The notes under the pieces: model-generated
Database searches by the model: none
Told to the model about the DNA's origin: nothing
What the model saw: the letters and a program-made list of their open reading frames with translations, nothing else
Assembly: GCF_020166345.1 (NCBI RefSeq)
Contig: NZ_JAIUJS010000002.1
Location: 186,001-250,000 of the forward strand
Direction of reading: 5' to 3'
DNA length: 64,000 nucleotides
Origin: Winogradskyella vincentii
GTDB lineage: Bacteria > Bacteroidota > Bacteroidia > Flavobacteriales > Flavobacteriaceae
Position numbers and translations under genes: made by a program
Shown: positions 34,669 to 43,173 of the stretch, one piece after another
Numbering within the stretch: the first letter of the stretch is position 1
How the letters are laid out: the number at the start of each line of letters is the position of its first letter

Positions 34669-36675
34669 TTATATTTCACTTGCCTCAGAAACCAGTAATT
34701 GGTTCTTGTCTTCACGCGCTTTGGCAATAAACTCATCGATGCTGTCGTTTCTTGATAAGCCCTTTTTTAGTAATTCCTTTAAAACAATCATTGTTGCGAT
34801 TCGGGTACCAGACTTTTTAACAGCCGTACCGAAAAGCGGTTCTAATTCTTCATATGAGATTTCTTTTGCTAAATTGAGAATCTGTGCTTTTGCTTTAAGT
34901 TGTTTTTCCTCAGGAAGGTTTGTATACTTTTTACCCAATTGTTGAAGAACACTTATCGCAGAACGTTTCTGTGGTGGCTGATTTGGTTTATTTTGATTAT
35001 TGTTTTGAGGTTTTGGCTTTTGTTTTGCCCAGCTGTCTCTTAGCCCAACGGTTTTGTTAAAAACCAATCCGTTTTCTTTTGAATCTTGATCTACCACAAA
35101 ATACCCTAATCTTTGAAACTGGAACCTGTCTCCTATATTAGCGCTAGAAAGGCTTGGCTCCAAATAGCCAGTTTTAATCTTTAAAGATTCTGGGTTTAAA
35201 AACTCCATAAAATCTTTTTCCTTATCTCCATCTGGAGATTCATGCATAAATAACCTATCGTATTCTCTTATTTCTGCTGTAATTGCATGTTTTATGGATA
35301 CCCAATGTAGTGTTCCCTTAACTCTTTTTGAGGTATCAGTATCGTAAGTACAATGCACTTCAGTTATTTCACCATTATCATCCTTAACAACACTATTGGC
35401 TCTTATTATATAGGCATTCTTGAGCCTTACCTCTCCGCCTAATTTTAATCTAAAAAATTTCTTGTTGGCTTCTTCTTTAAAATCTTCTTTTTCAATATAA
35501 ATTTCTCTTGAAAAAGGAACTTTTCTAAACCCTGCAGATTCATCCTCCTGATTATTTTCTGCTTCTAGCAACTCCTCTTTATTTTCGGGATAGTTTGTTA
35601 TAACAACTTTTAATGGGTTTAAAACCGCCATAACCCTGTTTGCGGTCTTGTTTAGATCCTCTCGTATGCAGAACTCCAACAAGGACACATCTATAATGTT
35701 TTCTCGTTTTGCCACACCAACTTTTTCAATAAAGTTCTTTATTGAATTTGGCGTATAGCCACGGCGTCTTAAGCCAGAAATTGTCGGCATTCGAGGATCG
35801 TCCCAGCCCGACACTAGTCCTTCGTTAACCAAACGCAAGAGCTTGCGTTTGCTCATAATGGTGTAACTAAGGTTTAAACGTGCAAATTCTCTCTGTTTTG
35901 GCGGCAGAGGTAATGAATCGCTCGAATATTCATAAACATTATCCCTAAACCAGTTATAAAGCTTTCTGTGCGGTTTAAATTCAAGAGAACAGAGTGAATG
36001 AGATATTTGTTCAATATAGTCACTTTCGCCATGCGTCCAATCATACATTGGGTAAATGCACCATTTATCTCCCGTCCTGTGGTGGTGTGCATACAAAATG
36101 CGATACATAATAGGGTCTCGCATCAACATATTAGGATCTTCCATGTTTATTTTGGCTCTTAAAACATGGGTGCCCTCCGGAAATTCTCCCGCTTTCATTC
36201 TATTGAATAAATCCAGGTTTTCTTCAATACTTCTATTTCGATATGGACTATTAGTTCCGGGTTGGGTTGGCGTTCCTTTTTGTTCTGCCATAGCCTCTGA
36301 CGTTTGGCTGTCTACATATGCCTTCCCGTCTTTAATCATTTTTACAGCCCAATCATAAAGCTTGTCAAAGTAATCAGATGAATAAAGTTCGTTTTCCCAT
36401 TTATAGCCAAGCCAAGCAATATCCCTTTTAATTGCATCAACATATTCTTGTTCTTCCTTGGTTGGGTTAGTGTCATCAAACCTCAAGTTTACAGGTGCAC
36501 CATACTTCTCACCCAGGCCAAAACTAATTCCAATAGCCTTGGTGTGGCCAATGTGTAAATAACCGTTTGGTTCAGGCGGAAAACGAAATCTTAATTTGTC
36601 TTTTGGTAAACCATTAGCCAAATCTTCTTCTATGATATGCTCAATAAAGTTAAGTGATTTTATATCTTCTGACAT
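34669..36675 (-). CDS. glnS: Glutaminyl-tRNA synthetase with a C-terminal extension
   Basis: Charges tRNA-Gln directly. The protein has 668 residues: the first 555 align in length with E. coli GlnRS (554), including HIGH in NGYLHIGHTKA and the KMSKS-type MSKRK. The last 113 residues are an added region: a Asn/Gln/Pro-rich linker (PQNNNQNKPNQPPQKR) and then a helical domain (LKAKAQILNLAKEISYEELE...). A C-terminal Yqey domain is known in Deinococcus GlnRS; by eye I cannot say whether this one is related. The gene is followed by a strong terminator. Confidence 0.95.
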   Translation of the reverse strand: MSEDIKSLNFIEHIIEEDLANGLPKDKLRFRFPPEPNGYLHIGHTKAIGISFGLGEKYGAPVNLRFDDTNPTKEEQEYVDAIKRDIAWLGYKWENELYSSDYFDKLYDWAVKMIKDGKAYVDSQTSEAMAEQKGTPTQPGTNSPYRNRSIEENLDLFNRMKAGEFPEGTHVLRAKINMEDPNMLMRDPIMYRILYAHHHRTGDKWCIYPMYDWTHGESDYIEQISHSLCSLEFKPHRKLYNWFRDNVYEYSSDSLPLPPKQREFARLNLSYTIMSKRKLLRLVNEGLVSGWDDPRMPTISGLRRRGYTPNSIKNFIEKVGVAKRENIIDVSLLEFCIREDLNKTANRVMAVLNPLKVVITNYPENKEELLEAENNQEDESAGFRKVPFSREIYIEKEDFKEEANKKFFRLKLGGEVRLKNAYIIRANSVVKDDNGEITEVHCTYDTDTSKRVKGTLHWVSIKHAITAEIREYDRLFMHESPDGDKEKDFMEFLNPESLKIKTGYLEPSLSSANIGDRFQFQRLGYFVVDQDSKENGLVFNKTVGLRDSWAKQKPKPQNNNQNKPNQPPQKRSAISVLQQLGKKYTNLPEEKQLKAKAQILNLAKEISYEELEPLFGTAVKKSGTRIATMIVLKELLKKGLSRNDSIDEFIAKAREDKNQLLVSEASEI

Positions 36676-36766
36676 CTCAAAATTTTAAAGCGTAAAATTA
36701 AACAAATTGTAACATTAAAGCACTATTGCCTACCTATAGAATAGATAAAACCAATACCAAAAAATT

Positions 36767-36967
36767 ATGAGTTATAAATGCCCAAAGTGTGACAACACAA
36801 CCTATGATGTGGGAGAAATGAGAGCGACAGGAGGAACGCTATCAAAAATCTTTGATGTGCAAAACCAGAAATTCACATCTGTAACATGTAAAAAGTGCAC
36901 GTATACAGAGTTTTTTAAAACAAAAACCAGTGCTATTAGTAACATCTTTGATTTCTTCACAAACTAA
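36767..36967 (+). CDS. Small zinc-ribbon protein (DUF2082-like)
   Basis: A 66-residue protein with two CxxC knuckles, YKCPKCDN near the N-terminus (Cys5, Cys8) and VTCKKCTYTEF in the second half, so one zinc ribbon, as in the DUF2082 family of predicted nucleic-acid-binding proteins. The hydrophilic linker between the knuckles and the C-terminal FFKTKTSAISNIFDFF helix are typical. Upstream of folB on the same strand with a 47-bp gap. Confidence 0.85.
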   Translation: MSYKCPKCDNTTYDVGEMRATGGTLSKIFDVQNQKFTSVTCKKCTYTEFFKTKTSAISNIFDFFTN

Positions 36968-37002
36968 TCATTTGAGAAAAAGGATATTTAATAGTATCAT
37001 AG

Positions 37003-37010
37003 TATTTTTG
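37003..37010 (+). promoter_or_regulatory. Candidate -7 element (TATTTTTG) of folB
   Basis: TATTTTTG matches TAnnTTTG and ends four bases before the folB ATG, which again suggests a leaderless or nearly leaderless mRNA. A TTTG at 36971-36974 is too far away (28 bases) to be a normal -33 element. Confidence 0.4.
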
Positions 37011-37014
37011 CTTC

Positions 37015-37377
37015 ATGGGAACTATTAAAGTTGAAAATATTCGGGTTTTTACCAACCATGGTTGTTTAAAAGAAGAAACCGCAATTGGTAGTGACTACAG
37101 AGTGGATTTAGAGGTAAGTGCAGACCTCTCAGAATCGGCAAAATCAGACAAACTCAGCGACACGGTTGATTATGTTTTTTTAAATAAAATTGTGAGAGAA
37201 GAAATGTCTATTCCGTCTAAATTACTGGAAACTGTTGCTAAAAGAATACTCGATAGAATATTTAATGAAGATCAACTAGTAAAAAAAGCTACTGTGAGTG
37301 TTAGTAAAATTAATCCTCCTATAGGCGGAGATGTTGAGATGGTAACTATAAAAATGTCACAGAAACGCAAAAAATAA
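37015..37377 (+). CDS. folB: Dihydroneopterin aldolase
   Basis: Folate pathway enzyme that splits dihydroneopterin into 6-hydroxymethyl-dihydropterin and glycolaldehyde. The 120-residue protein has the T-fold layout: VENIRVFTNHGCLKEE with the active-site region, then ADLSESAKSDKLSDTVDYVFLNKIV with the substrate-binding segment, LLETVAKRILDRIF, and the C-terminal KINPPIGGDVEMV with the conserved Pro-Pro. Other folate genes are not close by. Confidence 0.93.
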   Translation: MGTIKVENIRVFTNHGCLKEETAIGSDYRVDLEVSADLSESAKSDKLSDTVDYVFLNKIVREEMSIPSKLLETVAKRILDRIFNEDQLVKKATVSVSKINPPIGGDVEMVTIKMSQKRKK

Positions 37378-37388
37378 CTTATAATTTT

Positions 37389-37396
37389 TATATTTG
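37389..37396 (+). promoter_or_regulatory. Candidate tRNA-Cys promoter (-7 element)
   Basis: TATATTTG ends 14 bases before the first base of mature tRNA-Cys, in the 33-bp gap after folB. A -33 element is not clear. Confidence 0.5.
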
Positions 37397-37410
37397 CTCA
37401 CCTTATAAAA

Positions 37411-37481
37411 GGCGTCTTGGCCGAGTGGCTAGGCAAAGGTCTGCAAAACCTTGTACAGCGGTTCGAATCCGCTAGACGCCT
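37411..37481 (+). tRNA. tRNA-Cys (GCA)
   Basis: A full cloverleaf of 71 bases: acceptor stem GGCGTCT/AGACGCC, anticodon stem AAGGT/ACCTT with loop CTGCAAA (anticodon GCA), T arm AGCGG-TTCGAAT-CCGCT, and discriminator U73, which is the main identity base of tRNA-Cys. CCA is not encoded. It is between folB and a convergent secreted-protein gene, with a terminator right behind. Confidence 0.96.
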
Positions 37482-37482
37482 C

Positions 37483-37513
37483 AAAAAACCTCTTTAATAA
37501 AGGGGTTTTTTTT
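37483..37513. terminator. Terminator after tRNA-Cys
   Basis: Stem AAAACCTCTTT / AAAGGGGTTTT (one G-U pair) with a short AAT loop, followed by a run of T's on the plus strand and preceded by A's, so it can serve both the tRNA and the convergent gene. Confidence 0.85.
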
Positions 37514-37514
37514 A

Positions 37515-38162
37515 TTATAAAGAGTTTAGATATGAAACCAATTCGGCAACGCTCTTAGGGTTCTTATAATCCACCTTATTTGATTTCTTGAAAGAATTGT
37601 ATTCTTTTTTACGGTTTGCATAAAACTTCTTTATATCTCTTATTGTTTCAAAACCCGATTCCCTACCATCTTTGATAAAGTGGTAGCGCAACTTTAATTC
37701 TGCAACATATAGTTCAGGTAATTCAAGATTATACAACACACCTTGGTTTCTAACTTGTGAGGCCACAACAGTTGTGCTGGTTTGACTTGAGCTTCCATAG
37801 GCATTTCTATCTTCTGTGTTTGACTTTAAAACACAATAATATTCAACAAACAAAGTGCCGTTAGAGTTTAATAAAAGCTCCATAAACTTGCCGTGCCTAT
37901 TCACAAACTTACGGTTGCTTACATAAAGTGTGTCCGTATTTCTAGCGAGATTATTATTTAATGGCATTAATTTACCTTCTTTCTGTATGATAATATTGTC
38001 TGTTAGGGCATTGTAGTTTAAAATACCTTTGCTCCTTTCGCCATTTTTTAAAAGTACAATGCCTTCTGTAAATTCTGGCAACACATAATGTTCTGTTCTA
38101 CTTTGTGAGAATCCACTAAAAACAAAAAGGGTAAATAAGATTATTAATAAACTCTTTTTCAT
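37515..38162 (-). CDS. Secreted protein of unknown function
   Basis: A 215-residue protein with a signal peptide (MKKSLLIILFTLFVFSGFSQ, cleavage probably after residue 19 or 20). The mature part contains a beta-rich N-terminal domain (GIVLLKNGERSKGILNYNAL, a pattern often seen in Bacteroidota secreted proteins), a Ser/Thr-rich middle (YGSSSQTSTTVV) and a basic helical C-terminus. I do not recognise a named family. It shares a short gap (5 bases) with the upstream LysE gene, so the two are probably co-transcribed. Confidence 0.8.
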   Translation of the reverse strand: MKKSLLIILFTLFVFSGFSQSRTEHYVLPEFTEGIVLLKNGERSKGILNYNALTDNIIIQKEGKLMPLNNNLARNTDTLYVSNRKFVNRHGKFMELLLNSNGTLFVEYYCVLKSNTEDRNAYGSSSQTSTTVVASQVRNQGVLYNLELPELYVAELKLRYHFIKDGRESGFETIRDIKKFYANRKKEYNSFKKSNKVDYKNPKSVAELVSYLNSL

Positions 38163-38167
38163 AATAT

Positions 38168-38863
38168 TTAATTTATGTTGAGATCTTTAGGTTTAACCCT
38201 TTCTATCTGCTCTTTACTTTTCTCATAAAGCTCAGGGAATAGGCCCTGACTCAATAACAAAACTCCAAAACCTAGAATTACCAAGGCAACTATTTTTTTG
38301 GTCTTGAATACACGTCTCGGTGTTAACTTGTTTTTAAGTCTTTTAGCTAATGCAATCTTTACTAAATCTGTTAAAAAATAAGTAATCAACATGGTAGAAA
38401 TAAAAATAATTACGCCATTCTCAGAAGTTGTTAATGAAGTACCAACAACTATAAATCCTAACCACCCTAAAAGCACTCCAATATTTATAAAATTCAATAA
38501 GAATCCCTTTATAAAAAGTCTACCATAGTCCTTTTTGGGTAATTCAATCCTGCCATATTCTTTAACTATAGAACGAAAGGATCTTGAGGTTTTAATAAAA
38601 GATATGATGCCGTAAACGACCAATAACACTCCTCCAAAAATGAGAAAATTGGGATCGTCTTTTATTTTATCTACCAGTTTATTAGTACTAAAAAAGGCTA
38701 AGGCAATAAAAACAACATCTGCGAAAATTACGCCTAGATCAAAAATAACAGCACTTTTAAATCCTTTGGTTGCTCCAGTTTCTAATAATACAAAGAAAAC
38801 TGGGCCAATCGTAAAGGCCAGTATTATACCAAAAGGAATTGCTGTTAATATATCATCGATCAT
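38168..38863 (-). CDS. LysE family amino-acid exporter
   Basis: A 231-residue membrane protein of the LysE/RhtB superfamily with about six hydrophobic segments. The N-terminal IPFGIILAFTIGPVFFVLLETGATKGFKSAVIFDLGV contains the conserved GPxxF...G...G pattern of the family. It would export an amino acid or related small molecule; the substrate is unknown. The C-terminal ~20 residues are charged. Confidence 0.9.
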   Translation of the reverse strand: MIDDILTAIPFGIILAFTIGPVFFVLLETGATKGFKSAVIFDLGVIFADVVFIALAFFSTNKLVDKIKDDPNFLIFGGVLLVVYGIISFIKTSRSFRSIVKEYGRIELPKKDYGRLFIKGFLLNFINIGVLLGWLGFIVVGTSLTTSENGVIIFISTMLITYFLTDLVKIALAKRLKNKLTPRRVFKTKKIVALVILGFGVLLLSQGLFPELYEKSKEQIERVKPKDLNIN

Positions 38864-38905
38864 GTAAACATTGCCGTTTAAACAAAAGTAATAAATCTTA
38901 TAGGA

Positions 38906-39577
38906 TTACATGCGTTTAATACGACCGCCAAATACACGGCTTTTATCAACTTTTTTAGGGTTTCCGTAAATAAAAACATCTCCACCTGCTCTTATTCTAA
39001 CATCAACAAATTCTGTAGCATTTATGTAAGCTTCACCTGCGACATTTACACTTACATCCGTTTTTTCTGTTACAAATTCCTCACCATTTAAAATACCTCC
39101 TGTATAAATAGATACATCTTGATTTTTAGATTGACCAGTAACATTAATTATTCCACCTGTTACTGCCCTAACTGTTGCAAAACTCGTTTTTAATTCTGCT
39201 GTAATTTCGGCACCCTCCTGAGTTCTTAATTCAATCTCAAATTGTTCTATAGTGTCCTTAACAACGACTTTGGCTCCTTCATTAGCATCAATCTCGTCAA
39301 CTGAGGTGTAATGAAGATTTACAACAGTATCATTGCCATCATAAATTTCCTCAATATTCATTCTTATTTTAAGTTTTCCGTTTTTGTTTACTACTTCTAC
39401 ATCTTTTCTGTTTTTACCAGAAATAACAACTTTGTTTTCTTTTGATTGAATCATATTTAAGTTTATTAAATCATAAACTTTTACGGTCTTGAATTCTCCA
39501 ATTGTTTTCTCAACAGTATCTTGAGCAAATAGTGTAATACTAAAAACAAGGGATAGGATTAATGCGAATTTTTTCAT
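38906..39577 (-). CDS. GIN-domain (DUF2807) secreted protein
   Basis: A 223-residue protein with an N-terminal signal peptide (ending FAQ) and a beta-helix type GIN domain (formerly DUF2807) at about residues 25-200. The repeated short strands GAKVVVKD, GAEITAEL, GGIINVTG, GGILNGEE and GGDVFIYG, the last in the C-terminal part, form the right-handed helix. The family is named as a putative autotransporter head, but no transport domain is present here and the function is unknown. It follows the YbjQ gene by 12 bases. Confidence 0.88.
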   Translation of the reverse strand: MKKFALILSLVFSITLFAQDTVEKTIGEFKTVKVYDLINLNMIQSKENKVVISGKNRKDVEVVNKNGKLKIRMNIEEIYDGNDTVVNLHYTSVDEIDANEGAKVVVKDTIEQFEIELRTQEGAEITAELKTSFATVRAVTGGIINVTGQSKNQDVSIYTGGILNGEEFVTEKTDVSVNVAGEAYINATEFVDVRIRAGGDVFIYGNPKKVDKSRVFGGRIKRM

Positions 39578-39589
39578 AATAGCTATATT

Positions 39590-39889
39590 TTATTCTGTGG
39601 CTTTTACAGCGGTTCCGGTTACTGAGACCATTGCATAATTACTTGTTGTTAATTCTATTTCAACTTTTATGCCAACGACAGCATTAGCGTTTAATTTTCT
39701 GGCATTTTCCGTGAGTGTTTGAAACGCATTTTCTTTAACTTCATCAATACTAGATTGAATTGCCTGATAATACTTAGAAATACTGAAACCCATGGCTAAT
39801 TTTTTTTCATTTATTGCTACGCCAGTGACAATACCAAGGTAATCAGCTATTTTATAGCCTTCAATAGAATTTGTTGTTGTTAAAATCAT
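39590..39889 (-). CDS. YbjQ/UPF0145 family protein
   Basis: A 99-residue protein of the YbjQ family (predicted heavy-metal-binding, function not proven). It begins MILTTTNSIEGYKIADYLGIVTG and contains the typical ARKLNANAVVGIKVE segment. Homologues form pentameric rings. It sits between rnr and the GIN-domain gene with 22- and 12-base gaps on the same strand, so it may be co-expressed with rnr. Confidence 0.9.
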   Translation of the reverse strand: MILTTTNSIEGYKIADYLGIVTGVAINEKKLAMGFSISKYYQAIQSSIDEVKENAFQTLTENARKLNANAVVGIKVEIELTTSNYAMVSVTGTAVKATE

Positions 39890-39911
39890 AATAATGGATT
39901 GTTACACAAAA

Positions 39912-42116
39912 TTAATCTTCATTAACTGCTTTTCCAACTAGATAAAAATCTAAATGCTTTTTTACTAAATCCGTATTTTTAACTTTAACAATAACTTCTT
40001 CTCCAAGTTGATACATTTTATGGTTATGACGACCAATCATAGCGTAATGGTCCTGATCAAAATCATATGTATCATCTTTCATATCTCTAACGCTCACCAT
40101 ACCTTCGCATTTATTTGATATAATTTCTACATAAATTCCCCAATCGGTAACACCGGAAATTACACCTAAAAATTCTTCATCTTGGTGGTCCTGCATAAAT
40201 CTAATCTGCATGTATTTGATAGAATCTCTTTCAGCCTTAGTTGCTAAATATTCCATATTACTACTGTGCTTACATTTCTCTTCATAGATATCTTCATTTG
40301 CTGACTTACCACCATCGAGATAGTGTTGTAATAATCTATGTGCCATAACATCTGGATAACGCCTTATCGGTGATGTAAAATGACTGTAATACTGAAACGC
40401 AAGACCATAATGGCCAATATTTTGTGTCGTGTATTCTGCCTTAGACATAGTCCTTATAGCTAAAGTATCCACAAGGTTTTGTTCTTTTTTACCAACTACA
40501 TCTGTTAATAGTTTATTTAAGGAAGAGGCAACACTTTTTCCGTCCTTAAAATTTAACTTATGTCCAAAACGACCAACAACAGTTTGTAATTGAGCAAGTT
40601 TAGAATCATCTGGTTCATCATGTACGCGATAAACAAATGTCTTTTTAGGATTCTGCTTACCAATAAACTCAGCTACTTGTTTATTTGCCAATAACATAAA
40701 CTCTTCTATAAGTTTATTCGCATCTTTACTAGTCTTAAAGAATACACCTACTGGATTTGCTTCCTCGTCTAGATTAAATTTAACTTCAACCTTATCAAAT
40801 GAAATTGCACCAGTACGCATTCTTTTTGTACGCATTTTCTTAGCCAATTCATCTAATTTTAAAATAGCATCTGTGATTGACTGATCAGTGTTATAGGTTT
40901 CACCAGTTAAAGAAACTTCTTGAGGTATAACACTGCTTTTTGTTTCAATTATCGCCTGTGCTTCTTCGTATGCAAATCTAGCATCAGAATAAGTTACGGT
41001 TCTACCAAACCATTGATCCTTAATTTCGCAATTATCATTCATTTTAAACACTGTAGAAAAAGTATATTTTTCTTCACGTGGTCGCAAGGAACATGCACCA
41101 TTAGATAAAATCTCTGGTAGCATAGGTACTACTCTATCTACAAGGTATATTGATGTGGCTCTTTCATAAGCTTCGTCATCTAAAACCGTATCTGGTTTAA
41201 CGTAATGTGATACATCTGCAATATGAATCCCTATTTCATAAAGTCCGTTTTCTAAAACCTTAAATGAAAGTGCATCGTCAAAATCTTTTGCATCTTTTGG
41301 GTCTATCGTAAAGGTTAAATCTTTACGCATATCTCTACGTTTTGCAATTTCTTCTTCAGTAATAGAAGTGTCTAATTTATTAACATAGGCTTCAACTTCT
41401 AGAGGGAATTGGTGTGGTAATCCATACTCAGCTAAAATAGAATGTATTTCAGTACTGTGCTCTCCTGGTTTACCTAATACTTCAGTTACTTTACCATAAG
41501 GAGAACTTGCATTTTCTGGCCAGTCAGTAAGTTTTACTAAAACTTTATCTCCATCCTCAGCCTTCTTGATTTTATTTATAGGTACAAAAATATCTGTATA
41601 CATTTTTGGACTATCAGCTACTACAAATGCAAACTTTTTACTATTCTGAATTTGGATAGTACCTACATAATCTGATTTTGTTCGCTTGATAATATTGGTG
41701 ATCTCACCTTCTTGTTTACCTCGATGTTTTCTTCGGTAAGCATAAAACTCAACTTCATCACCATCTAAGGCCTTATTAATATTATTAGAAGCAACAAAAA
41801 CGTCATTTTCAAAGTCATTACTGATTATATAACCATTTCCTTTAGCAGATAAATCTAATATTCCAGTGTGATACTCAGTATTGACAATAGCTTTAAATTT
41901 TCCTCTATCTACTTCTTCTATCTCACCTTTTACCTTTAATTGGGCTAGTTTTTTGATAATTTGGTTTCGACTACTCGCGTCATTTACACCGAGTTTTGAA
42001 GCTATTTGTTTATAATTAAAAGTCTTATTTCTTTCTTTTTTTAAAATACTTAGAATCGTATTTGTAAGGTTGGAAATCTTATTGTTTCTAGATCTCCTTT
42101 TTTTCTTTCTTGTCAT
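39912..42116 (-). CDS. rnr: Ribonuclease R
   Basis: A 734-residue 3'-5' exoribonuclease of the RNB family that digests structured RNA and helps trans-translation and rRNA quality control. A winged-helix domain (about 14-65) precedes cold-shock-type domains, the RNB catalytic domain (TIDPKDAKDFDDALS around residue 265) and a C-terminal S1 domain (about 640-725). The leader on the minus strand carries a TAGCTTTG -7 match at 42209-42216. It is divergent from rpiB across the proposed oriC. Confidence 0.95.
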   Translation of the reverse strand: MTRKKKRRSRNNKISNLTNTILSILKKERNKTFNYKQIASKLGVNDASSRNQIIKKLAQLKVKGEIEEVDRGKFKAIVNTEYHTGILDLSAKGNGYIISNDFENDVFVASNNINKALDGDEVEFYAYRRKHRGKQEGEITNIIKRTKSDYVGTIQIQNSKKFAFVVADSPKMYTDIFVPINKIKKAEDGDKVLVKLTDWPENASSPYGKVTEVLGKPGEHSTEIHSILAEYGLPHQFPLEVEAYVNKLDTSITEEEIAKRRDMRKDLTFTIDPKDAKDFDDALSFKVLENGLYEIGIHIADVSHYVKPDTVLDDEAYERATSIYLVDRVVPMLPEILSNGACSLRPREEKYTFSTVFKMNDNCEIKDQWFGRTVTYSDARFAYEEAQAIIETKSSVIPQEVSLTGETYNTDQSITDAILKLDELAKKMRTKRMRTGAISFDKVEVKFNLDEEANPVGVFFKTSKDANKLIEEFMLLANKQVAEFIGKQNPKKTFVYRVHDEPDDSKLAQLQTVVGRFGHKLNFKDGKSVASSLNKLLTDVVGKKEQNLVDTLAIRTMSKAEYTTQNIGHYGLAFQYYSHFTSPIRRYPDVMAHRLLQHYLDGGKSANEDIYEEKCKHSSNMEYLATKAERDSIKYMQIRFMQDHQDEEFLGVISGVTDWGIYVEIISNKCEGMVSVRDMKDDTYDFDQDHYAMIGRHNHKMYQLGEEVIVKVKNTDLVKKHLDFYLVGKAVNED

Positions 42117-42208
42117 TTAAATTTATAATCATATTCATTTCCTAAAAGTGTTAGGAATTCTTCATTTTAAACTTAATATAGGTGGAAGTGAAGATATTAA
42201 GTTCTTTA

Positions 42209-42216
42209 CAAAGCTA
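42209..42216 (-). promoter_or_regulatory. Candidate -7 element (TAGCTTTG) of rnr
   Basis: Minus-strand TAGCTTTG matches TAnnTTTG, 92 bases before the rnr ATG. No clear -33 element is visible. Confidence 0.4.
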
Positions 42217-42266
42217 CATTAATAATATTAGATAGTATTTAGTAAATTTTAAAAACTTAAAATCAC

Positions 42267-42275
42267 TTATCCACA
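42267..42275 (+). other. Perfect DnaA box
   Basis: TTATCCACA is the exact consensus DnaA-binding 9-mer. It lies within the AT-rich rnr-rpiB spacer. Confidence 0.75.
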
Positions 42276-42705
42276 ATTATATATACTATTATCATTTTTC
42301 TTTTAAAATTTTAAAAAATAAATAATGGTTATTATAGTCTGTTAATAGTGCGTATAAGTTTTATAAATTTTCTTTTGAAAGAATTTAGTTTACACTTTAT
42401 TAGTCTGTAATTAACACATTAATTATAATTAACTAATTGATTAATAGGTTATTTTCATTTATTGTAAACATCTGTTGATAATAGATGTTAATAGTTTTTA
42501 TTGATAATATTTCTCAAAGTTTTTGTTCATTTCCTCTATTTGATTTATTGATAACTTCATTTAAAATAATAGCTAACTTATTTGGTTATTAATATTCAGT
42601 TTTTGTTTGAAAAAATTATTAGATATTCCTAATTAATATTTTAAATAGTTGTAAACAGTTATTAACATGTAATGATATATTCTATTAACCAGTTTTAAAA
42701 AATTG

Positions 42706-42713
42706 TAAATTTG
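42706..42713 (+). promoter_or_regulatory. Candidate -7 element (TAAATTTG) of rpiB
   Basis: TAAATTTG matches TAnnTTTG and ends 25 bases before the rpiB ATG. The upstream -33 element is weak. Confidence 0.45.
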
Positions 42714-42738
42714 TGCTTTATAATTAATAGCAAAAAAA

Positions 42739-43173
42739 ATGACTATTTCAATTGGTAACGACCATGCAGGACCAGAGTATAAATCTGCAATTATAGAGCA
42801 CCTTAAAACTAAGGGATATACTATCAAAAATTATGGTACAGATACAACTGATAGTGCAGATTATCCAGATTTTGTTCATCCTGTTGCAAGTGATGTCAAT
42901 AACGGAAGGGTGGATCTAGGGATTTTAATTTGTGGTACAGCTAACGGTGTTGGTATGACAGCCAATAAATATCAAAACGTTAGAGCTGGTGTATGTTGGA
43001 ATAGTGAAATCACCGAATTAGCTAGACAGCATAATAATGCTAATATAATTTGCATACCAGCAAGGTTTACTTCTATACCACAGGCTATTAAAATGGTAGA
43101 TGTATTTTTAGAAACAGAATTTGAAGGAGGTCGTCATAAAAGACGTATAGATAAAATCCCATTATCATGTTAG
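42739..43173 (+). CDS. rpiB: Ribose-5-phosphate isomerase B
   Basis: Interconverts ribose 5-phosphate and ribulose 5-phosphate. The 144-residue protein of the RpiB/LacA/LacB family has ISIGNDHAGPEYK at the N-terminus, DYPDFVHPVA, and the active-site segment LICGTANGVGMTANKYQNVRAG with the catalytic Cys; the CGTANGVGM form differs from CGTGIGMSI of other phyla. It is the first of three consecutive plus-strand genes, followed immediately (no gap) by the CDF exporter. Confidence 0.95.
   Translation: MTISIGNDHAGPEYKSAIIEHLKTKGYTIKNYGTDTTDSADYPDFVHPVASDVNNGRVDLGILICGTANGVGMTANKYQNVRAGVCWNSEITELARQHNNANIICIPARFTSIPQAIKMVDVFLETEFEGGRHKRRIDKIPLSC

Larger units (their letters stand above)
42117..42738. 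other. oriC: Putative chromosomal replication origin (oriC) in an AT-rich spacer
   Basis: This 622-bp spacer between divergent rnr and rpiB is the only gene-free stretch above 300 bp and is strikingly AT-rich. It holds one perfect DnaA box, TTATCCACA, at 42267-42275, and box-like variants TGTTAATAG (42340-42348, 42486-42494), TGTTGATAA (42473-42481) and TTATTAACA (42659-42667), among poly-A/T tracts suitable for unwinding. Two parS sites lie 17-19 kb to the left, and genes on that side are mostly on the minus strand, as expected leftward of an origin. No open frame of significance and no RNA gene are seen in it. Inference only; cumulative GC skew would decide. Confidence 0.6.
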
